Below the pieces are notes generated by a model. The model saw only the letters and a list, made by a program, of their open reading frames with translations. It was not told where the DNA came from and searched no databases. Source: Coenobita brevimanus (Eukaryota; Arthropoda; Malacostraca; Decapoda; Coenobitidae). Taken from it: a stretch of DNA of 64,000 nucleotides. This document shows positions 1-9,156 of this stretch, one piece after another; within the stretch, counting starts at the first letter, position 1; each line of letters starts with the position of its first letter. The stretch is from NCBI GenBank assembly GCA_032717465.1, contig CM064667.1, forward strand, positions 4,179,783-4,243,782, given 5' to 3'. The position numbers and the translations under genes were made by a program.

Positions 1-333
1 TGTGATGGATGTGTATTGTACAGATGCATCAAGTCTGCTTGGCCTGTACTCTTCCTGTACTGATCTTGATCAAGTCAGGCACCAGTGATTGCCATTTGTT
101 ACAAGGCAAATATTAAACAGCAAAGGAAAGAAGGCTCTTTGATAATAACAATAAATGCTCCGATTAGGATGGCCATTAATGCATCAGGTCTTTTCATGTT
201 GTATAGGAACCTTTGGGTAATAAATGTATGATACCAAAATATGATTTCATTTAACATCAATGAAGGCTTAGTACAAAAAAAAGTTCATATAAGTGAAATA
301 AATAGATTTCATTAAAAAAAAAAATCCAAGTAA
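1..333. other. Unassigned flank
   Basis: AT-rich sequence before the first TTAA-type terminus. I see no open frame, RNA gene or repeat boundary that I can support. A short A run lies at about 313-324. Confidence 0.4.
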
Positions 334-864
334 CCCCTCCGTGGCCGCCAGTGTCAAACGATGTTTAGTCGATTATTGGCCGCAGGTGTCGTTTGAGTGC
401 AGCCTATAAAAAACGGTGAAAATTTTGGGGAAATGAATGAATGTTCTGAACTTCTTCAGACTGACCTACACTACACACCCATACATCCCATGAAGCAGGT
501 CAGAGCCTGCTGCTGTAATGAATGGATTTTCTATTTTTTCGCTCATGGCCATGCCTAAACAAGCACAACTACACCCATTATCTCATCCAGACAGAAAATA
601 TAATCTTTGTCCTCTTGCAAAACACACACAACCACCCTGTTTTATGATTATGAAATAGTACAGGCACAAACAAAAAAAGACATTTCTATCTATCTATTGC
701 CAGACGCCTCAATCCCGTTTGGGGTGGCCACAAACAAATCGCCTCCAAGTCGCCCTGTCCCCCGCCATTTCATTGCCCTGCTCCCAACTCACACCTCCCT
801 CTCTCATATACCTCTCCACCCCATCCCTGCATCTCATCCTCGGCCTCCCCCTCCCTCTTCCCCC

Positions 865-2211
865 CTACACCTCACTCACATACACTCTCTTCGTCAGTCT
901 TTCACCCTCCATCCTCTCCACATGGCCAAACCACCTCAGTGTGTTCTTCATAACGCTTCCTATCACATCCACATCCACACCATAACGCTCCTTTATATTC
1001 TCATTCGTCAGCCTGTCTCTCCATGTGACTCCACAGGCTCCTCTTAAATAACTCATTTCCACTGCTCTCACTCTTGACTTGTGTCCTTCCAACAATGTCC
1101 AAGCTTCACTTCCATACGTAAAAGTTGGTATCACAATACTATCATGTAATAACTTTTTCACTTCCATGCTCACTTCCCTGTTTCTTATCACTGCTTTCAA
1201 AGAACCAGCAACCTTTCTTCCCTGCTGTACCCTTTCAAGCACTTCACCCTCCAAACCTCCATCCTTACTCATCACACTACCCAAGTACTTAAACGTATTC
1301 ACATTTTCCAATTCCTCACCATCCAACCTCGCTGTACATTCACTGACTTCACCTCTCTCAAAGACCATCACTTTACTCTTCCCTATATTCACCTTTAGAT
1401 TCCGTTTCTTACACACTCTCCCAAACTCATCCACCAAGCCTTGCAGCTCCCCTTCGTCTTCACTCAACAACACAGTATCATCTGCAAACAACAGTACAGG
1501 GAGTTTCCAAACACTATCCTCTCTCACCAGGGCCACTCCAACATCCACTACCCTACCTTGTACCTGTTTTATTACCCCATCCATGTACAGATTGAACAAC
1601 CATGGAGACATGACACATCCCTGTTTCAACCCAACTTTCAAAGAGAAAAATTCACTTAGTTCACCATCCACATGCACTGCAGCCTTCGCACCATTGTACC
1701 TACTCTTCACAGCATTCAACAACTTCCCATCTACTCCATATATTCTTAACACTTTCCACAATCCTTGTCTATCCACCCTGTCATATGCTTTCTCCAAATC
1801 CATGAAAGCTGCATACAACTTCTTTCCCTTCTCTAGAAACTTTTCCACTAAAGATCTAAGAATGAATATCTGATCTACACAACCTCTTCCCTTCCTAAAG
1901 CCTCCCTGTTCTTCTCCAACTAATTTCTCTGTTCTTTCTGTAACTCTGTCAATAAGTATCCTACCATACACTTTTCCTATTATACTAAGAAGACAAATGC
2001 CCCTATGATTACCACACACTTCTTTTTCCCCTTTTCCTTTGTACAAGGGAATAATTATACCTGACTTCCAATCCTCCGGGACTCTACCTTCCTCCCAGGC
2101 CAATCTGCACATCATCCACATCCTTTCTACTACTATCTCTCCCCCATGCTTCAGCATTTCACCACACACTCCATCAATTCCTGGGGCTTTCCCCGATTTA
2201 ACTTTCTTCAT
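865..2211 (-). CDS. LINE-1 reverse transcriptase (partial, open for 448 codons)
   Basis: This is an RNA-dependent DNA polymerase of a non-LTR retrotransposon. RT fingers and palm begin at once with a GKAPGIDG motif near residue 9. QGGFRKGRG lies near 102-110, the first catalytic Asp region AAFMDLEKAYD near 134-144, GLKQGCVMSP near 194-203, and the FADD catalytic box at residues 242-245. The C-terminal thumb ends with the conserved WFGHVERMEGER motif, and the frame stops at 865. The true protein starts upstream: the preceding part (2208-2510) is in a different frame, so a frameshift lies near 2210. The Met at 2211 is only the first Met in the open stretch. The endonuclease is missing and the copy is not functional by itself. 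Confidence 0.85.
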   Translation of the reverse strand: MKKVKSGKAPGIDGVCGEMLKHGGEIVVERMWMMCRLAWEEGRVPEDWKSGIIIPLYKGKGEKEVCGNHRGICLLSIIGKVYGRILIDRVTERTEKLVGEEQGGFRKGRGCVDQIFILRSLVEKFLEKGKKLYAAFMDLEKAYDRVDRQGLWKVLRIYGVDGKLLNAVKSRYNGAKAAVHVDGELSEFFSLKVGLKQGCVMSPWLFNLYMDGVIKQVQGRVVDVGVALVREDSVWKLPVLLFADDTVLLSEDEGELQGLVDEFGRVCKKRNLKVNIGKSKVMVFERGEVSECTARLDGEELENVNTFKYLGSVMSKDGGLEGEVLERVQQGRKVAGSLKAVIRNREVSMEVKKLLHDSIVIPTFTYGSEAWTLLEGHKSRVRAVEMSYLRGACGVTWRDRLTNENIKERYGVDVDVIGSVMKNTLRWFGHVERMEGERLTKRVYVSEV

Positions 2212-2510
2212 TGTTCCACAACTTCTATCCCACTGATTTCTTCCTGTCTTCTCACCTCCCTCCTTCTCCCAGCCATTCCCCAGCCACTTATACTCGCATT
2301 ACTTCCATCTTCTATATTCAACAATTCCTTAAAGTGTTGTCTCCATCTGCTCACTTTTTCTCCCTTCTCCACTAGTAATCTACCATTTTTATCTCTAACT
2401 CCCCTGCTAACTTCACTTCCACCCCGTCTTACTCTTTTCACCTCTCTCCAGAACATTTTCTTACAGTCCCTCCACTTTACACTCAAATTCCTTCCAAATT
2501 CCTCATCCAC
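2208..2510 (-). pseudogene. LINE-1 linker upstream of RT, frameshifted
   Basis: This 100-residue stretch shows the pre-RT linker style of this LINE family (KKMFWREVKRVR, then RWRQHFKELLN near its middle), where the conserved WxxHFxxLLN element precedes the RT domain. It overlaps the following RT frame by a few bases in another phase, so a frameshift separates them. The 5' truncation of the element lies just upstream near 2545. Confidence 0.7.
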
Positions 2511-2965
2511 TCTCTTCTTACTCTCTCTTACTTTATATGGGAAAAATACATTTTTGTCTTGGTATCTTTACCTATTTGCTCAGGTTTGTTGTACTGGTTT
2601 GGATCATTTGATGCAGTGCGACTTGTGAAAATTTTCAGGAAGTGAATGAACATCTGGGGCATGAAACTGACCTTCACATCACGCTTTCACACCTCATTTG
2701 TCAGTTCACCACCTGCTGCCATGATGAGTGGATGTACAATTTTTTCACTCTTGGCCATGCCTAAATACACAGTTACACCCATTATCTTGACCCAGACAGA
2801 AAATATCTTTCTCCTTCCTTGCCAAACACACACAACCACCCTGTTTACAATTATAAATAAACACAGGAATAAACAAGAAAGACATGAAAATAAAAGAAAA
2901 ATTAATTTTTGTATGGTACCTTTATCTATTTGCTCAGGTTTGTTGCACTGTTTTGAATCATTTTA

Positions 2966-3632
2966 CATATTCTTTGCCTTTTACAAGCATAACAGGAAAG
3001 TTTTCTGTGTTCACATGATGCTTTCGTGGGTGAAAAGGCCTTCCTTCCCTTCCTGCTTATCAGCTCATGCGAGGTGCAAATGGCAGGTCGTCTTGCAATT
3101 CAACCCTCACTGTCCAGCCAGTACACTCAGGGGAGGACATTTATCTCATTTAGGTCTGAAAACTGACACTCTCGCCTCCTTTTCCAACAAACCCCACCAC
3201 CCATACTACAAAAATAAGTCGATACTAGCATAAACACACTAAATACTGAAAAATGCAAAATAAATTCATAATATAATATTTTACATTCAAACCTTGCATA
3301 ATATGTACTGAAAAACTTCAAAATACACATATATAATTATTTCGCACCTTTTCAGCACCACTGACAATGTGTTTTGGCAAAAAAAAAAATATGAAGTGTG
3401 ATGTTGCATCACTGCAATACCTACGTGTGACTAGTATCAGCTGCCTAAATTTATGCAATTTCTGCATTTGATTGCACACCACAGGATGGGTCTAGGAAGC
3501 TGAAAGTTGCACTGCCAGGTGTGTAGGAACTTCCTCTTCAATATGGAAAGGAAAAAAATCAATTTTTGAAACTTCAGAAAATGGCTTCGGTGTCGGCCAG
3601 AGGCACATGTAAAATTCCGGACCCACGTCCAT
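2966..3632. other. Right interior of the TTAA element, no gene
   Basis: AT-rich, non-repetitive at this scale. I see no supported coding sequence; short open frames here have no recognisable composition or motif. Confidence 0.4.
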
Positions 3633-3688
3633 GGAGGGGTTAAGTAAAACAGTCAATTTAAATTTAAAACTCTGATGAGTTTGGGAGA

Positions 3689-3961
3689 GTGTGTAAGAAA
3701 TGGAATCTAAAGGTAAATGTTGGGAAGCGTAAAGTTATGGTGTTCGAGAGAAACGAAGTCAGTGAATGTACAGTGAGGTTGGATGAGGAGGAAATGGAAA
3801 ATGTGAGTGCACTTAAGTACTTGGGTAGTGTGATGAGTAAGGGTGGAAGTTTGGAGGGTGAAGTGCTTGAAAGGGTACAACATGGAAGAAAGGTTGCTGG
3901 TTCCCTGAAAGCAGTGATAAGAAACGGAAGTGAGCATGGAAGTGAAAAAGTTACTACATGA
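3689..3961 (+). pseudogene. LINE-1 RT thumb fragment (first part)
   Basis: The translated segment matches LINE-1 copy A in the region after the FADD box: KVNVGKRKVMVFER, then KYLGSVMSKGGSLEGEVLERV and RKVAGSLKAVIRN. It is cut at about 3969 by LINE-2. Its continuation is at 5756-5967. Confidence 0.8.
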
Positions 3962-4019
3962 CAGTATTGTTTCGTTTCATTTTTAAAGGCTCCAACATGC
4001 TTGCATGTGTCGGCCTTGG

Positions 4020-5516
4020 TCACCTAATGGCGGCTCTCCACGCTGCACGATCCATTGCAGCCTCCCTGTTCAGTCCCTTAACCCTAAGGTCACACTTAAT
4101 GACCTCGTCCCATGTCTTTCTCGGTCTACCCCTCATAACCCCACCCCCAATATTAACACTTCTCACCTTCCTCACCCAATTATCATCCCCCATCCTCTCC
4201 ACATGTCCGAACCACCTCAATCTACCTCTCCTCATCACAACACCAATACACTCCAGTCCCATCCTACCTCTCAACTCTTCCATTGTAAACCCAGCCCCTC
4301 CAGGCCTTGGACGCAGAGACGCACTGCACATCCACCTAATCATTGTCATTTCTGTACGTCTGAGCCGGCGAATATCTTCCTCCTTCACTGCCCAGGTCTC
4401 ACTGCCATACAGCATTACACTCCTAACACATGCTGCATACAAAGACCCCTTAGCATGTAGGGAGAGCCCTCTCAATGTCAGGAGAGGCAAGAGCTCCCTG
4501 AACTTCTTCCAACCACTTCTCACCCTAGCCACAGAGCTAGCTCCAGCCCCACCTCCAGCACACAACATGTCTCCCAAATAACAAAACTCTTCCACACACT
4601 CAAGAGATTCACCAGCAAGTTCAATCCTTTCATGTCTGATGATCTCCACCTGCTCACCCCGGCACGCCGTACACATAAAATCAGCATTATCTCGCAGTCT
4701 ACCTCTGATATCACTACATCTCTTATGCACCCATTTATCACACACACCGCACAAGATGGAATTACTTCCCACGCCCTTGTGGCAAACTGCACATGGCCAC
4801 TCTCCGTCGTCTTTGACAGTACCGCCACCAACCCTAGATATCATCACTTTTGTTTTATCTGCATTTACCCTTAAACCCTTTTGCCCCATATCATCTCTCC
4901 ACTTCCTAAACCTTTCCTCCGCCTCCCTTTCATTCTCTGCAATCAACACCAAATCATCAGCATACAACAACTCCCACGGGAGTCCGTTTCTAAAGTCACG
5001 TGAAAGGGCTTCAAGTACCATGATAAACAACATGGGACTCAAGACTGACCCCTGATGCACACCAACATTCACGGAAAACTCAGCACTCAAATCTCCATTC
5101 ACTCTCACCTGGGTGTGAGTACCCACATACATGGCCATAACCACCCTAACCAGCCACTCCTCCAAGCCAAGCTTTCTCATTGCCCACTTCACCACCTCTC
5201 TAGGGACTCTGTCAAAGGCCTTTTCCAAATCAACAAAAACAAAATAAAGATCCCTTCTCCTACCAATATATTTTTCCTGAAGCTGTCGAACATTGAATAT
5301 GGCATCAGTGGTCCCCCTACCTGGCATGAACCCGAACTGCATCTCATCAATATTCACTCTTTCTCTAATCATACCTTCTAAAACTCTCTCCATTACCTTC
5401 ATTATCAGATCTAAAAGCTTTATACCTCTATAATTTCCTCTTTCCAGGGCATCGCCCTTCCCTTTATACACATTTACAATTACACTCTTCAGCCAATCAT
5501 ATGGGACAACACTCAT
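4020..5516 (-). CDS. LINE-2 reverse transcriptase with PHD-like C4HC3 finger
   Basis: A 498-residue open frame. The RT domain has DWLKSVIVNVYKGKGD at 7-22, MQFGFMPGRGTTDAIF at 59-74, VDLEKAFDRVPRE at 95-107, HQGSVLSPMLF at 154-164, and the YADD box at 185-188. It is followed by a finger with C242, C245, C256, C259, H264, C267, C282 and C285. The spacing C-x2-C-x10-C-x2-C-x4-H-x2-C-x14-C-x2-C is that of a PHD-type zinc finger. After it come the usual thumb motifs (YLGDML, SETWAVKEED, LRWFGHVERMGDD) to the stop at 4020. The same finger is present in copy B with one Cys lost. The RT identity is certain; the role of the finger (nucleic acid or chromatin contact) is unknown. The real N-terminus lies upstream at 5497-5729 in another phase. 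Confidence 0.88.
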   Translation of the reverse strand: MSVVPYDWLKSVIVNVYKGKGDALERGNYRGIKLLDLIMKVMERVLEGMIRERVNIDEMQFGFMPGRGTTDAIFNVRQLQEKYIGRRRDLYFVFVDLEKAFDRVPREVVKWAMRKLGLEEWLVRVVMAMYVGTHTQVRVNGDLSAEFSVNVGVHQGSVLSPMLFIMVLEALSRDFRNGLPWELLYADDLVLIAENEREAEERFRKWRDDMGQKGLRVNADKTKVMISRVGGGTVKDDGEWPCAVCHKGVGSNSILCGVCDKWVHKRCSDIRGRLRDNADFMCTACRGEQVEIIRHERIELAGESLECVEEFCYLGDMLCAGGGAGASSVARVRSGWKKFRELLPLLTLRGLSLHAKGSLYAACVRSVMLYGSETWAVKEEDIRRLRRTEMTMIRWMCSASLRPRPGGAGFTMEELRGRMGLECIGVVMRRGRLRWFGHVERMGDDNWVRKVRSVNIGGGVMRGRPRKTWDEVIKCDLRVKGLNREAAMDRAAWRAAIR

Positions 5517-5729
5517 AAATAATCCTATTTATCAGGTCAGTGACTAAACTCACCCCTATATCGCCTGAGGCCTTCAACATTTCGGCAGTCAACCCAGACA
5601 CACCTGCTGCCTTCCCCACCCTCATCCTGCCTATTGCCTCACTCACAGTAGCAGTATCAATCAAAGGCCAAGGGCCAGACACTGGATCTGCTGGCTCCAA
5701 ACCTTCCCTGTCCCAGTCAAACTCCTCAC
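5497..5729 (-). pseudogene. LINE-2 linker upstream of RT, frameshifted
   Basis: The stretch reads EEFDWDREGLEPADPVSGP and then an RMRVGKAAGVSGLTAEMLKA segment, which is the start of the RT domain (family form GKAAGxSGxTxEMLK). It overlaps the main RT frame in a different phase, so one indel separates them near 5505. The element's 5' truncation lies just upstream. Confidence 0.75.
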
Positions 5730-5755
5730 AGTATTGTGATACCAACTCTTAACTT

Positions 5756-5967
5756 ATGGAAGTGAAGCTTGGACCTTGGTGGAGGGACAGAAGTTGAGAG
5801 TGAGAGCAGTGGAAATGAGTTATTTGAGAGGAGCATGTGGAGTCACATGGAGAGAAAGACTGACAAATGAGGGTGTGAAGGAGTGTTGTGGTGTGGATGT
5901 GGATGTGATTGGAAGCATTAGGAGAAACACATTGAGGTGGTTTGGCCATGTGGAGAGGATGGAGTGA
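5756..5967 (+). pseudogene. LINE-1 RT C-terminal fragment (second part)
   Basis: It continues LINE-1 copy B after the LINE-2 insertion: YGSEAWTLVEGQKLRVRAVE, then CGVTWRERLTNEGVKE and LRWFGHVERME before a stop. It aligns residue by residue with the C-terminus of copy A. A small indel near 5750 shifts the frame relative to the first half. Confidence 0.8.
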
Positions 5968-6187
5968 CTGATGAGGATAGTGTACCTGAGTGATGTGGAG
6001 GGGGGGGAGAGGGAGGGGGTGCCAAGGATGAGATGGAAAGATGGAGTGGAAAGGTGTATGAGGAGGGGGTGTGTGAGGTGGGAGCAGGGCAGTGAAATGG
6101 CAGGGGACAGGGCAACGTGCAGGCAGTTTGTTTGTGGCCACCCCGTACAGGATTAAGGTGTCTGGCAATAGATAGACTACAGATTAC

Positions 6188-6206
6188 ATATATATATATA
6201 TATATA
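6188..6206. repeat. (TA)n microsatellite between LINE-1 and Tc1
   Basis: A short AT dinucleotide run directly before the Tc1 left end. Similar arrays lie at 9126-9153 and 11904-11939, so two TA-targeting transposons sit within what was probably one longer (TA)n array at the tail of LINE-1. Confidence 0.8.
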
Positions 6207-7335
6207 CAGTGCTTGTCAAAAGTATCGAGCGCCTATGGCCGGGCGCGCAATACTTATGGCCAAAAAAGAATCACCCATTTTTGGCAGTAAAAATTGAGCC
6301 AGAAGTTTGCAGTGCTAGCATGATGTCATGGTAGCCTGAGGCCTTCCGACGCGCTGGTTGGTTCCCGCCTCAGTTGTCCACGGCTGCCTGAGAGAGAGGA
6401 ACTCCGCCGCGTCTCCCTCTCTTTTTGCGCCCTTTTTTACCGAGTGTCCCGCAGTGTTTTGGCTTTCGCCACTTTGTTATGGCCCCTACCCATGAACTGT
6501 CGAGTGAAATCATATCCCAGATCATTGCTGTAAAGGAGGCAGGCCACCAGACAAAGGAAATTAGTGAATTGGTTGGTGTGGCTCGATCGACAGTGCGTAG
6601 GTAGTGCGCGCGGTTTCGAGTGGAAAACAGTGGTGAAGTTCCCACAAAGAAACCGCGGTCTGGTAGGCCTAGGAAAACTTCCCCAAGGTCTGTTAATGTT
6701 TTAAAACGTGCAGTGGATTCTAATCCTCGTGTGAGTGCAAGGAAAATAAAGAAGAGCAACCCGGAAGTGTTTGGTGAGGTGTCTGTGCACACAGTGTCTC
6801 GAAGGGTCCATGAACTTGGTTACACAAGTCACAGGCCTGTGAGAAAGCCTCTTCTCACAAAGAACCAGCAACTTCGTAGGCTTGCCTTTGCTAACAAATA
6901 TCTTAACTGGGTTGAGGAGCAATGGTTGTCAGTGTTGTGGTCTGATGAGGCAACGTTTAGTGTCACCTGTAACAGAGGAGCACGTGTGTACTGGCGCAAA
7001 GGTAGTGACCCACTTGAACCACGGTATGTTGAAAGCACAGTTAAACATCCTGATTCACTCATGGTATGGGGTTGTTTTTCTGGTCAAGGTTTGGGGAAGC
7101 TTGTTGTGCTTCCCAAGATCTGCAGAGTGTGAATCAGGATGTTTTCCTGGAGCTTCTGTGTGATCATTTACCAGACTCCTTCGAGCTAACAGGTGCATGA
7201 GTGTTTCAGCAGGACGGTGCACCTGATCACAAGGCCAAATTGGTCACCAATTGGCTTCGTGACTGCGAGTTATCATTCATGAAAGACTGGCCAGGAAATA
7301 GCCCAGACCTCAACCCGATTGAAAACATCTGGTAC

Positions 7336-7431
7336 TATTGGGGTCAAGAATTCTTACACACCTCCGGTTTGCCTCAACCAGTTTTGATCTGGTAACACTG
7401 ACTCCCCCTCTTCCCCCCCCTCTCTCTCTAC

Positions 7432-7465
<34 letters not shown>

Positions 7466-7576
7466 TCCCTCTCGCCCCTGCTCCCTCCCTCCCTCTCTTT
7501 CCCCATTCCTCCTCTCCTTTTATTCCCCCTCCCTCTCTCGTTCTCCCTCCCTCGCTGCCCTTATTCTCTATCCATT

Positions 7577-7622
<46 letters not shown>

Positions 7623-8587
7623 CTGCAGAGCAAAATATGTGTATCTGCAATAAACGTATCATGCATACATTGTATAACACCTAATATCCTACGTATAGAT
7701 TTTATAACTCTGTTTCACATTTGTGATTGATGAAAAAATTAATAGATGACGTTTGGAAACATTTTGGAACTAGTGTGAAAAAGGAAAAACTTGCTATAAA
7801 ATTAAGTATAACGTTTAGAGCAAATCTAGTATGCTACGGAGCAACAGAAGGTATTTATAAAGATTATACAAGGAAAGTCTGTAAAATATTTGGGATAGCA
7901 CTGCAGTTTTACAATTAAAGGGGTCACAAGCATGTGAAGTATCCACAACCTCTAATTTAAAACCACCACCTGAAGCCCAAAGAGGAATACGGTGCCCAGG
8001 GGTATTATAGTTAATGAGTGAGGGCCAGCGCTAAATGGGACATAGTAAAACCTCCAGCAACACATTGAGACTGAAAGGAAACTAATGGGAAGAAATGACA
8101 GAAATATTTAGTTTTAGACCTGTCCCCTGTCTCTGACAGAGGGAATGAAGTTACCCTTAACTGCGAGGTGGAACAATCCAGTACAAACTATTCTCTGCAC
8201 ACTGCACAATCTGTGCAATAATTTATAAGTTTCGAAAAAACAAATTTCGCTACTGGTTTACCAATATGTTGAAAGATCTTCGGTTTTTACTAATAGGCTG
8301 TTACCAGAGCAACTATATAGTAAATATTATAATGTTTTCGGGAAATAACATTCCATTAACAAAGGAAAACATCTTCGTTTCCTTCTTGATCTCCACAACC
8401 TGCCCACAGGGGTGTGTGTATGTAATATTGCAAAATAAACCCTGAAGAGTACTGAAAAAAAAAGAACAATTGGCCATGAAACGACTCAGAAATGCAGGGA
8501 AAACGAAAGCTTTCTATATGAATGGAGAAAAAAGGTATAAAGAATCCTAAGCACTGCCACTTCTCTATTTGACAGTCATAACATATG

Positions 8588-8621
<34 letters not shown>

Positions 8622-8851
8622 GCGGTGTGAATGGATAGAGAATAAGGGCAGCGAGGAAGGGAGAATGAGAGAGGGAGGGGCAGTAAATGGAGAGGAGGAA
8701 TGGGGAAAGAGAGGGAGGGAGGGAGCAGGAGCGAGAGGGAGGCAGGGAGGGAGTAGGAGAGAGAGGGGGGGGGGAAGAGGGGGAGTCAGTGTTACCAGAT
8801 GAAATCTGGCTGAGGCAAATCGGAGGTGTGTAAGAATTCTTGACCCCAATA
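7336..8851. mobile_element. Non-autonomous element with ~270-bp inverted arms and GTAC duplication
   Basis: Both ends begin TATTGGGGTCAAGAATTC in inverted orientation. The flanking 4-bp duplication is GTAC at 7332-7335 and 8852-8855. Removing one GTAC and the insert makes the Tc1 transposase frame continuous (IENIWYLVKK), which fixes the borders. The arms (7336-~7620 and ~8580-8851) contain matching pyrimidine-rich runs, a cattcac landmark and (TG)n or (CA)n at their inner ends. The ~950-bp core has no recognisable coding sequence. The superfamily is not assigned. Confidence 0.88.
7400..7620. repeat. (CT)n-rich tract and (TG)n microsatellite in left arm
   Basis: Pyrimidine-rich run (ccctctctctct) followed by about 18 TG repeats at 7582-7620. 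The mirror tract on the right arm is (CA)n at 8591-8618 followed by purine-rich sequence. The open frames across it are compositional. Confidence 0.85.
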
Positions 8852-9122
8852 GTACCTAGTAAAGAAGAATCTCCAAGGGAAGGACGTGAGCTCTCTGCTT
8901 AAGCTGGAAGCCGTTATTCGTGGCTCCTGGGACAAAATACCCCTCCAGCATCTCAGGAGCCTCGCCCTTTCACTTCCAAGACATCTCAGGTCCGTGAAGA
9001 AGCGTAAAGGATACCCTATGAAGCACCAAAGGTAAATAAAATGCATTATTTGTATGTTTTTTCAATGTTGAAAGGTTTGTTTCGTAGGAGGGACGCAGGG
9101 CACTCGATACTTCTGAGAAGCG

Positions 9123-9125
<3 letters not shown>

Positions 9126-9153
<28 letters not shown>
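9126..9153. repeat. (TA)n microsatellite between Tc1 and Tigger
   Basis: About 28 bp of alternating TA. It supplies the right-hand TA of Tc1 and the left-hand TA of Tigger. Confidence 0.85.

Positions 9154-9156
<3 letters not shown>

Larger units (their letters stand above)
690..2545 (-). mobile_element. LINE-1 copy A, 5'-truncated RTE-like non-LTR retrotransposon
   Basis: On the minus strand the element ends 3' with a short tail, GGCGTCTGGCAAT followed by (AGAT)n at about 690-715. It carries reverse transcriptase coding sequence upstream. The 5' end stops within sequence preceding the RT domain near 2545, so the endonuclease is absent, as expected of 5' truncation during target-primed reverse transcription. 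Three related copies lie in the window (3673-6172 plus strand, 44967-45216 minus strand, and this one), and all share the 3' tail. Clade assignment to RTE-like elements rests on RT sequence style and the short simple-repeat tail and is inference. Confidence 0.85.
408..2965. repeat. Two ~330-bp tandem units, the first split by a LINE
   Basis: Unit 1 starts near 408 (gaaaatttt, then gaatga), passes the landmark cgctcatggccatgcctaaa near 540-560, stops at about 689, and resumes after the LINE at about 2545-2625 (tttgctcaggtttgttg). Unit 2 runs intact from about 2626 to 2965 with the same landmarks in the same order (ttggccatgcctaaatacac, cacacaaccaccctgttt, tttgctcaggtttgttg). The intact second unit shows what unit 1 looked like before insertion. 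Confidence 0.65.
334..3639. mobile_element. piggyBac-like non-autonomous element carrying LINE-1 copy A
   Basis: The left end reads GTAA then CCCCTCCGTGGCCG. The right end is the inverted partner, and the reverse complement reads TTAA then CCCCTCCATGGACG. Ends starting with C-runs next to TTAA are typical of piggyBac-type elements; the left GTAA would be a mutated TTAA. Inside are two diverged ~330-bp tandem units, one of which was split by a LINE. No piggyBac transposase is visible, so the element is non-autonomous or a remnant. Removing the ~1.85-kb LINE leaves about 1.45 kb. That this is one element is inferred from the paired ends alone. Confidence 0.55.
3970..5729 (-). mobile_element. 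LINE-2 copy A, 5'-truncated, with 10-bp target duplication
   Basis: The minus-strand non-LTR retrotransposon is flanked by acagtattgt at 3960-3969 and again at about 5730-5739. Its 3' end is at the low coordinate, after a short non-coding tail that ends in an A-rich stretch. The 5' end stops in the linker before the RT domain, so the endonuclease is lost. It lies inside LINE-1 copy B in the opposite orientation, so it is the younger insertion. The second family member (12271-16889) keeps part of the endonuclease. Confidence 0.9.
3673..6172 (+). mobile_element. LINE-1 copy B, split by LINE-2 copy A
   Basis: The plus-strand LINE-1 sequence begins at about 3673, inside the RT coding region just after the catalytic box (EFGRVCKKWNLKVN at 3677-3718), and runs to about 3969. 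It resumes at about 5730 and continues to the 3' tail at 6137-6172 (ggccacccc, then ggtgtctggcaatagatag). The 1.76-kb interruption is a minus-strand LINE-2 flanked by the duplicated decamer acagtattgt. Downstream the element abuts a (TA)n array. The copy is 5'-truncated, frameshifted near 5745-5760 and carries a stop after HVERME at 5967, so it is dead. Confidence 0.85.
6479..9027 (+). pseudogene. Tc1-type transposase, inactivated (DD35E spacing)
   Basis: A DDE transposase for cut-and-paste transposition. From ATG at 6479 it reads MAPTHELSSEIISQII (helix-turn-helix, then a stop at 6602-6604). The PRSGRPRKTS hinge is at 6650-6680 and the second HTH (VSARKIKKSNPEVFGE) follows. The first catalytic Asp is in LWSDEATFS near 6937-6963. 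A +1 frameshift lies near 7110 and a TGA at 7198-7200. The second Asp is in VFQQDGAPDH (7201-7230) and the Glu in DLNPIENIW, ending at 7332. By my count 35 residues separate that Asp and Glu, rather than the usual 34. A 1.5-kb insertion interrupts the frame after 7335. The C-terminus resumes at 8856 (LVKKNLQGKDVSSLLKLEAV) and ends GYPMKHQR-stop near 9027. Confidence 0.88.
6207..9125 (+). mobile_element. Tc1-like transposon, split by a long-TIR element
   Basis: The left end reads CAGTGCTTGTCAAAAGTATC; the reverse complement of the right end reads CAGCGCTTCTCAGAAGTATC. Both abut TA. Subtracting the nested insertion (7336-8851 plus its 4-bp duplication) gives about 1.4 kb, close to a normal Tc1 length. 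It encodes a broken transposase in plus orientation. Confidence 0.88.

Noticed and set aside
607..2628. Plus-strand open frames across LINE-1 copy A
   Set aside because: Antisense shadows of the RT gene; Ser/Pro/Leu-rich composition with no motif.
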